From Medicago truncatula (taxonomy: Eukaryota > Streptophyta > Magnoliopsida > Fabales > Fabaceae): 64,000 nucleotides of DNA. Of the stretch, positions 58,727-64,000 are shown piece by piece. Within the stretch, counting starts at the first letter, position 1; each line of letters begins with the position of its first letter. The stretch spans positions 50,121,762-50,185,761 of the forward strand of contig NC_053042.1 of the NCBI RefSeq assembly GCF_003473485.1, read 5' to 3'. A program made the translations under genes and the position numbers. A model generated the notes under the pieces. It was not told the origin of the DNA. It searched no databases and saw nothing but the letters and a program-made list of their open reading frames with translations.

Positions 58727-61005
58727 GACAGTTAACTGAGACACATGAAACACATTATGAAGATTCGACAAAGACGGTGGTAACGCAATCCGATACGCTA
58801 CAACCCCAACCTTCTCAATGACATCAAACGGCCCAACAAAACGAGGAGTCAACTTCCTACACTTCAAAGCACGACCAACACCGGTCACAGGATTCACCCT
58901 CAAAAACACATGATCACCAACTTGAAACTCAATATCCTTTCTCCTCTTATCATGATAGCTCTTCTGTCTACTCTGAGACGTCTTAATCTTCTCCTAAATC
59001 ATCTTAACCTTTTCCGTAGTTTCTTGCACAACTTCCGGTCCTAACAAAGCATTCTCTCCGGACTCAAACCAACACAACGGTGTCCTACACCTCCGACCAT
59101 ACAAAGCCTCAAACGGTGCCATTCCGATACTAGCATGAAAACTGTTGTTGTAAGTAAACTCAATCAACGGTAAACATTCGTCCCAACTGACACCTTGCTC
59201 CAAAACACAAGCTCTCAACAAATCCTCCAAACTCTGAATAGTCCTCTCCGTCTGCCCATCGGTCTGAGGATGGTAAGCAGAACTCAATCTCAACTTAGTT
59301 CCCAAAACAGCTTGCAAACTTTCCCAAAACTTAGAAGTAAACCTCGGATCCCGATCCGACACAATACTAGAAGGAATACCATGCAATCTACCAATCTGCT
59401 CAATGTAGATCTCAGCCAACTTCGCTACCGACATACCAGTCCTGATAGGAACAAAATGCGCTGACTTCGTCAACCGATCCACAATCACCCAAATCGAATC
59501 AAAACCCTTACTAGTCTTAGGCAATGCTCCAACAAAATCCATAGAAATGCTATCCCACTTCCACTCTGGCACAAACAACGGTTGCATCAAACCCGACGGT
59601 CTCTGATGTTCAATCTTCGATTTCTGACAAACCAAACAAGCATAAACAAACTCAGCGATATCCTTCTTCATTCCAGGCCACCAAAACAACCCTTTCAAAT
59701 CTTGATACATCTTAGTTGCTCCTGGATGAATACTCAAACTACTTCTATGACCTTCGTCCAAAATCTGCCTCTTAAGCTCAAACACATCCGGCACACAAAC
59801 CCAATCACGAAACATCAAAACACCATTCTCATCCAATCTAAAGTCTCCACCTTTTCCTTGATTAACCAACGTCACTCGATCCACGAGTTCCAAATCTTCC
59901 TTCTGACCCTTCTTGATCTCTTCCAAAATATTGCTTGTCAACTTCAACATACCCAACCTCACACCATTAGGTGTCAACTCACTAACCAAACTCAAATCTC
60001 GAAACTGCTCAATCAATTCCAACTCTTTAACCATCAAAGCAGACATATGCAAAGTCTTTCTACTCAAAGCATCCGCAACAACATTAGCCTTCCTGTGATG
60101 ATAACTCAACTGAAAATCAAAATCCTTAAGATATTCCAACCATCTTCTCTGCCTCATATTCAACTCTTTCTGATCAAACAAATACTTCAAACTCTCGTGG
60201 TCACTGAACACCTCAAACTTAGAACCATACAAATAATGTCTCCAAATCTTCAATGTATACACAACAGCCGCCAATTCCAAATCATGAGTCGGATAATTCT
60301 TCTCATGCACTTTCAACTGCCTCGAAGCATAAGCTACAACCTGACGTTTCTGCATAAGCACACCACCAAGACCCATCTTAGAAGCATCACAATACACAAC
60401 AAATGATTCCTTCGGATTCGGCAAAATCAACACCGGAGCTGAAGTCAACCTCTTCTTCAACTCTTGGAAACTCTTCTCACACTTGGCATCCCAAACATAA
60501 GCTTGTCCTTTCCGAGTCAACTGCGTCAATGGCAACGCCAACTTAGAGAATCCCTCAATGAACCTCCGATAATAACCGGCCAAACCAAGAAAGCTTATAA
60601 TCTCAAAAACAGACTTAGGAGACTCCCACTGCAACACTGCATCAACCTTGGAATGATCTACAGAAATACCACCCTTAGAAATCACATGACCAAGGAAACT
60701 CACTTCCTTCAACCAAAACTCACACTTAGACAACTTTGCACACAACTGATTCTCTTCAAAGAAGCAAACATCATGAACACACAAGTTTCGCCATCTAAAG
60801 ATCTCTTCACTTGCTCCGCGGTCAAGAACTTCCTATCCAACTCTTCTACCGGCTTCGAAAAAGTCACACTCTTAGTCAAACAATTAATGGTAACCCCAAA
60901 AGCCAACAACCAATCCATACCAAATATCACATCCATATGCTTCAACGGAAGACACACCAGATCCAACTCCAAATCAACATGAACCTTAACACAAAACACA
61001 ACCAA
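58727..61005 (-). pseudogene. Ty3/gypsy retrotransposon polyprotein, internally deleted
   Basis: Reading on the minus strand: the C-terminal part of the protease region (LPLKHMDVIFGMDWL, near 60900) runs into a frame change at about 60720-60780, where the first half of reverse transcriptase is missing. The frame 60784-58994 then gives the RT end ([20 protein letters not shown]), RNase H with acidic residues in [22 protein letters not shown] and ADALSRK, and integrase with the zinc finger H..H..CxxC and DDE residues in [15 protein letters not shown] and the Glu of GQTERT. A TAG at 58994-58996 interrupts before a tail ending NVFHVSQL, where the element is cut. Tekay/Del-like by sequence. Inactive. 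Confidence 0.9.
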
Positions 61006-61162
61006 AAGAGCCTCGCAACCAAAGATACGTCCCTTGCTAGACTAACACAAACCACTAACCGCTAAGAAAACAGCACAACAAGCAAGTGCCGAAGGTACTA
61101 AACTACCATTCGCACACAACATGGAAAAACAACAAGCATTAGTCTAGACAAGACTGACCACG
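61006..61162 (-). mobile_element. Residual untranslated leader; gag absent
   Basis: Only about 160 bases separate the primer binding site from the protease remnant. A full Ty3/gypsy element would have a complete gag and the protease active site here. No gag motifs or nucleocapsid zinc knuckle are seen, so a deletion of more than a kilobase is inferred. Confidence 0.7.
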
Positions 61163-61174
61163 GCTCTGATACCA
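61163..61174 (-). other. Primer binding site, initiator methionine tRNA
   Basis: On the minus strand the 12 bases TGGTATCAGAGC match the 3' end of plant initiator Met tRNA, the usual primer for this class. It lies three bases inside the LTR end, as expected. Confidence 0.9.
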
Positions 61175-61784
61175 ACTTGTAACGCCCTACTTCTATTAAA
61201 GCAATTAAACATGCGAATAATACATTTATTCAAGAAATAGAGGCTACGCCACATTCAAAATTCAAAAACCAATAAACATGTATATAAACCTCAATAGTCG
61301 CAGCGGAATATAAACCAGAGTAAATCCAAGTATACATGTTATGAATCAATGAATTACATCAACATATATACATCTCAAAAATCCCAACAAACGGGTAATC
61401 TCCAAACATCACAAAATCCAAAGTAAAAGATAATCTAGACCGACACAACAAAGCCTAGATCAGAGCCGACTAAACATCTAAACACCGATATCGGAGAAAG
61501 CTCAAGATATCCACCAAGCACAAGAACTCACCAAGCAACTAAACCTGCACAACGTCTACCCATCCATACAGATAGGCAGGCGGTCCATAACAGATCCACT
61601 TGGGGTAAGTATTACATTATCATAATCCAAATAACAGTTAACATGAATATTTCAATTTAAACATCATGCACTTAATCAATAATAATTACACATTAATACT
61701 TACATCACACCCCGATATCTCACATCAATATTCATCAATCATATGAACAATTATCAATTTACAATTATTCATTCACAATCACCA

Positions 61785-61915
61785 ATCACATTTATCATGA
61801 ATAATCATTAATCACATTTCATGAACAATCACCAATTACTTGTATCATGAATAATCACTAATCACATTTCATGAAAAATCACCAATTACATGTATCATGA
61901 ATAAATATCAATTCA
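61785..61915. repeat. Tandem repeat inside LTR
   Basis: About two copies of a roughly 55-60 bp unit alternate ATCATGAATAATCA and CATTTCATGAACAATCACCAAT phrases, with small changes between copies. Confidence 0.7.
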
Positions 61916-62354
61916 CAAATATTCATTCACAATCATCAATCACAAACATCATCAATAATCATTCATCTCATTTCATCACCAATCACATATTTCACATAGG
62001 ACTCATGCTATGATATGCACTTATTGACACATAAATGCATGTGGTACCAAATCTCAACAAGGTCGTCACCTTTCGATGCCACTTGCACATCGAATGTAAG
62101 GGCTCACACCTGCCTTACAATAATCTCGAAGTAAAAGAGTCATCCCTTTTACAGCAACAACGACTGTGATGCATGGACATGTATAAGGACTCGATAATGC
62201 GACAACAATTCACAATCTCAACTCAATATATAGGACAACACCCAATTATATTGATTATCTCCACAACATTGCATTATCAAGAAAACATGCCCATACACAA
62301 TTAAATCATAGTATTCACCATCACACTTCAACATGATTATCAATAATCAACAAT

Positions 62355-62580
62355 GCCATTCAACATCAACTATATCATATAGTTTCACCATTTCAAGCAT
62401 TTCTCATATTCCAAGTAAGAGAACATACAACATCTCATGACAAATATCATATCCAACATATAATCATTCAACATCAACTATCACATATAGCTCACCAATT
62501 CAAGCATTCTCATATTCCAAGTAAGATAGCATATACATCTCATGATAAACATCATATTCAATACAATCATTCATTCATAC
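62355..62580. repeat. Tandem duplication inside LTR, about 115 bp unit
   Basis: Two diverged copies each contain CATCAACTAT..CATATAG, then CAAGCATTxCTCATATTCC, then AGTAAGA and CATCTCATGA. First copy from about 62355, second from about 62470. Confidence 0.7.
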
Positions 62581-63236
62581 AACTTCACTTAGTCATACAA
62601 GAATAATCTCAATAACTCACAAGACAATTTGCTAAAGAAACATTTCCGACAAAGTCCAAATCATGTGGCAAACGGCCAACATTGATAATTTTCAAAGTTA
62701 GGCAACTTATTCAAATTTGAAATCCTACAATTCAATCTTAATCAATCATGTAGCCAAGAACTTAAGCCACTTACAAACTATTAGAAATTAGTTCAAAGGA
62801 TAGCTCAAGTTCGTATGAGAAAAACCAAGACAAAACGACATTTAGCTCAAAACTCGTTTTCACCGATTCTACTCCACTCAAAATATTTTCTTAAACCATC
62901 GACACATTCACATTCCCAAATACATAAATGCATACTCAATTATTCACTCTAAGTACTTCATTAAACCCAATATCAAGTTTGGAAAAGTTTCACGGCTTAA
63001 AGAAAAAGTTACGATAAGTTTTCACAAAAATCCACATGACCCATGTGTAATAATTTGATCATAACTCAAGTTCTAAAAATCATTTGGACCTCAAACCAAC
63101 GCCATTAGAAAGCTAACAAAATTATCTAAAACTTTCATGTTTACACCAAAGTCCAATTCAAAACAGAAATAGGTGAAAAAGATGCAAGAACGCGAAACAG
63201 GGGGTGCTGTCACTGTGCATATCGCGTCGCGAGTGA

Positions 63237-63307
63237 ATAACTCGCCATGGCGAGTTGACACAGTGTCCACTCGCCCCCAACTCGCCTCCAACTCGCCATG
63301 GCGAGTT
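63237..63307. repeat. Pair of ACTCGCCATGGCGAGT palindromes
   Basis: The 18-base palindrome AACTCGCCATGGCGAGTT occurs twice, at about 63238 and 63290, separated by GACACAGTGTCC (also self-complementary) and further ACTCGCC strings. GC-rich island in an AT-rich LTR. Confidence 0.85.
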
Positions 63308-64000
63308 AGGACAGTAAGCAAAAGTTCTGTTTTCGTAAAAATTCCATTTTCACCCCAAAATCCCAATTTTTGACTTCCCAATACATAAATTCGATCCCAA
63401 AGTGTGTTTAGACGTTTCTAGATATGAAAAGACACTCAATTCCATATACAAACTTGAATCAAACATCATTTTAAACAAAATCATCATTGACCCATTTTCT
63501 CAAAACAACAACAACATCTCATTTCTCATCATCAATCCATAATTAAGTATACCCAAGTCATGATTCACTCACAACAGCATCAGTTAACAATAACAACATC
63601 AATGGAATATGAATTACATCTCATTTCAATCAAAACATATCAAATTTCATCAATGAAGTATAATTTCATAACTTAACATTTATACATACTTTGAAACATG
63701 TAATTTCACCCACAAACATATCATAATCATCAATTCATGCACAAGAAAATAGCATCACAACAAGAGCACGAATTTAGCAACAATTGTTCATCAACCCATT
63801 TTCATACAACATGAGAAAATGCAAAATGGAACATGATTATGATAATAACTAACCCCCTTACCTTAGAAGAAGATTAACCCAAACTCTTGCTTTAATTTAT
63901 CTCCTAAGCTTACCCAATTGGATTCTTCAAGTTCTTCTCTCCAAAACCCTTTTGTTCTTCTCTTCACCTCTTTCTCTCTCTAGAAATGTTTGTGAAATGA

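Larger units (their letters stand above)
61178..64000 (-). mobile_element. 5' LTR of the Ty3/gypsy element, extending past the window
   Basis: The LTR edge is at 61178 (TGTAACGCCC on the plus strand, ending ...GGGCGTTACA on the element strand). The other edge was not found, so the LTR is at least 2.8 kb. It includes direct repeats at 61785-61915 and 62360-62580, and two identical 18 bp palindromes AACTCGCCATGGCGAGTT near 63238 and 63290. The opposite (3') LTR is not in the window, because the element is truncated at about 58727. A C/T-rich stretch (63897-63982) at the window end could lie near the LTR promoter. Confidence 0.72.

Noticed and set aside
59582-60406. 274-codon open frame on the plus strand
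   Set aside because: Antisense to the RNase H/integrase frame; composition (Gln/His/Leu/Thr-rich) is that of a shadow frame.
61785-61960. CRISPR-like alternating repeats
   Set aside because: Repeats are degenerate AT-rich tandem units in a plant retrotransposon LTR, without regular spacers.

Overview
This is a plant nuclear window, most likely Medicago truncatula chromosome 1. It has intron-rich genes with GT-AG splice sites, an AT-rich background, many small inverted-repeat (MITE) elements and legume-type Ty3/gypsy debris. The gene at 47654-53635 matches the Medicago TIFY/PEAPOD regulator BIG SEEDS1 as I remember it. The species call comes from recognition, not from a search.

Layout. 1-1150: fragment resembling an Ogre-type LTR. 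2125-11675: three tandem, same-strand early light-induced protein (ELIP) genes with one shared three-exon structure and related promoters. The last two copies share a 461 bp identical tract. Between genes 2 and 3 a Mutator-like element of Pack-MULE type (7166-8859) carries pieces of two host genes, a membrin-type SNARE and a hydroxypyruvate-reductase-like gene, and appears nested in an older hAT-like repeat. 12874-19650 (minus): 18-exon dymeclin gene. 19651-27547: gene-poor, with a 5'-truncated LINE flanked by a 17 bp direct repeat. 27548-29287 (minus): class A heat stress transcription factor. 32024-34586 and 43373-45056 (both minus): two acireductone dioxygenase paralogues, 7 and 5 exons. 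Between them lies a gene for a conserved predicted plastid protein (37411-40410, minus) and a second MULE-like hairpin element (41789-42763). 47654-53635 (minus): BS1/PEAPOD-type gene with all eight exons resolved. 53636-58700: repeats, including an hAT element with 8 bp TSD, a nested MITE pair and a Stowaway-like MITE. 58727-64000 (minus): rearranged Ty3/gypsy element with long LTR, tRNA primer site, most of gag-protease and half of RT deleted, but RNase H and integrase largely readable.

Exon boundaries were read by eye from splice signals, and each multi-exon CDS sums to a multiple of three. The genes do not form one pathway: photoprotection (ELIPs), Golgi trafficking (dymeclin), heat response (HSF), methionine salvage (two ARDs), an unknown plastid function, and organ size control (BS1). 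The most novel-looking items are the Pack-MULE double capture, ELIP gene homogenisation, ARD intron differences and a dispersed repeat shared by introns of unrelated genes. I saw no operon-like or CRISPR-like system.
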